6,270 nucleotides of DNA from an uncultured Lachnospiraceae bacterium. GTDB taxonomy: Bacteria; Bacillota; Clostridia; Lachnospirales; Lachnospiraceae. This document shows, one piece after another, positions 6,213 to 6,270 of the stretch (the first letter of the stretch is position 1; every line of letters starts with the position of its first letter). The stretch spans positions 1 through 6,270 of the forward strand of contig CAMWUU010000217.1 of the NCBI GenBank assembly GCA_947177515.1. Reading direction: 5' to 3'. The notes below the pieces were generated by a model. The model was not told the origin of the DNA, made no database searches, and was given only the letters and a program-made list of their open reading frames with translations. The position numbers and the translations under genes were made by a program.

Positions 6213-6215
6213 TGT

Positions 6216-6270
6216 TTTTTAGTTCCGCAGTATCCCGATACCTGCCCCTTCCCCGGAAGGCATTCCGGCC
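6216..6270. repeat. Direct repeat, copy 2 (cut by window edge)
   Basis: Identical to 6116-6170 over all 55 bases visible; the window ends here, so the true length and number of copies are unknown. If spoIIIAE precedes spoIIIAF as usual, its end must be here or further upstream. One minus-strand frame through this copy ends at TAA (6221-6219), reading GMPSGEGAGIGILRN at the end, but nothing in it looks like the hydrophobic end of SpoIIIAE, so I do not annotate it. Confidence 0.93.

Noticed and set aside
5596..6222. 208-codon + strand open frame across spoIIIAF and the repeat
   Set aside because: It is the antisense of spoIIIAF, rich in Ser/Pro as expected from a reversed coding frame, with no recognisable domain.
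6116..6270. CRISPR array
   Set aside because: Repeat units are 55 bp or more with a 100-bp period, self-complementary, with only two copies visible and no cas genes; this is not a CRISPR layout.
6105..6270. C-terminus of spoIIIAE within the repeat region
   Set aside because: No minus-strand frame here shows the expected hydrophobic end of SpoIIIAE. One frame stays open without a start, but it reads as low-complexity Arg/Gly-rich sequence.

Overview
The window is a minus-strand gene block from a low-GC-lineage, endospore-forming Firmicute. Gene content and protein style suggest a member of the Clostridia, possibly Lachnospiraceae, with base composition near half G+C; the taxonomic call is inference. 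Every convincing gene reads right to left. The block joins the distal part of the spoIIIA sporulation operon to a housekeeping cluster that lies downstream of spoIIIA in Bacillus and many Clostridia.

In transcription order (high to low coordinates): positions 6105-6270 hold no recognisable gene but carry a direct repeat with a period of exactly 100 bp, built around a large imperfect hairpin. The second copy runs off the window edge. Next come spoIIIAF (5517-6104), spoIIIAG (4955-5515) and spoIIIAH (4033-4932), tightly packed with good ribosome binding sites. Their products are mother-cell membrane components of the SpoIIIA-SpoIIQ channel, which links mother cell and forespore during engulfment. 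The SpoIIIAH here has a long, highly charged, low-complexity linker.

The 147-bp gap at 3886-4032 is the regulatory boundary. It contains a 14-bp-stem hairpin just after spoIIIAH and then a sigma-A-type promoter (TTGCAT, 17 bp, extended TGG-TATAAT). This promoter drives the second group: an Asp23/Gls24-family gene (3496-3885), nusB (3067-3471), xseA (1727-3055), xseB (1450-1683), ispA (350-1324 with my preferred start) and the first 109 codons of dxs (1-328, cut by the window edge). Unlike Bacillus subtilis, no accB/accC lie between spoIIIAH and asp23, and no folD lies between nusB and xseA.

The second group mixes jobs: NusB (rRNA antitermination), the two subunits of exonuclease VII (single-strand DNA degradation), and two isoprenoid enzymes. 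Dxs makes DXP at the head of the MEP pathway, and IspA condenses the resulting IPP and DMAPP into farnesyl diphosphate. I see no tRNA, rRNA, CRISPR array, insertion sequence or foreign-looking gene cluster. The gene content is ordinary. The parts worth a second look are the 100-bp repeat before spoIIIAF, a possible 15-codon ORF before ispA, the spoIIIAH/asp23 junction and the SpoIIIAH linker.
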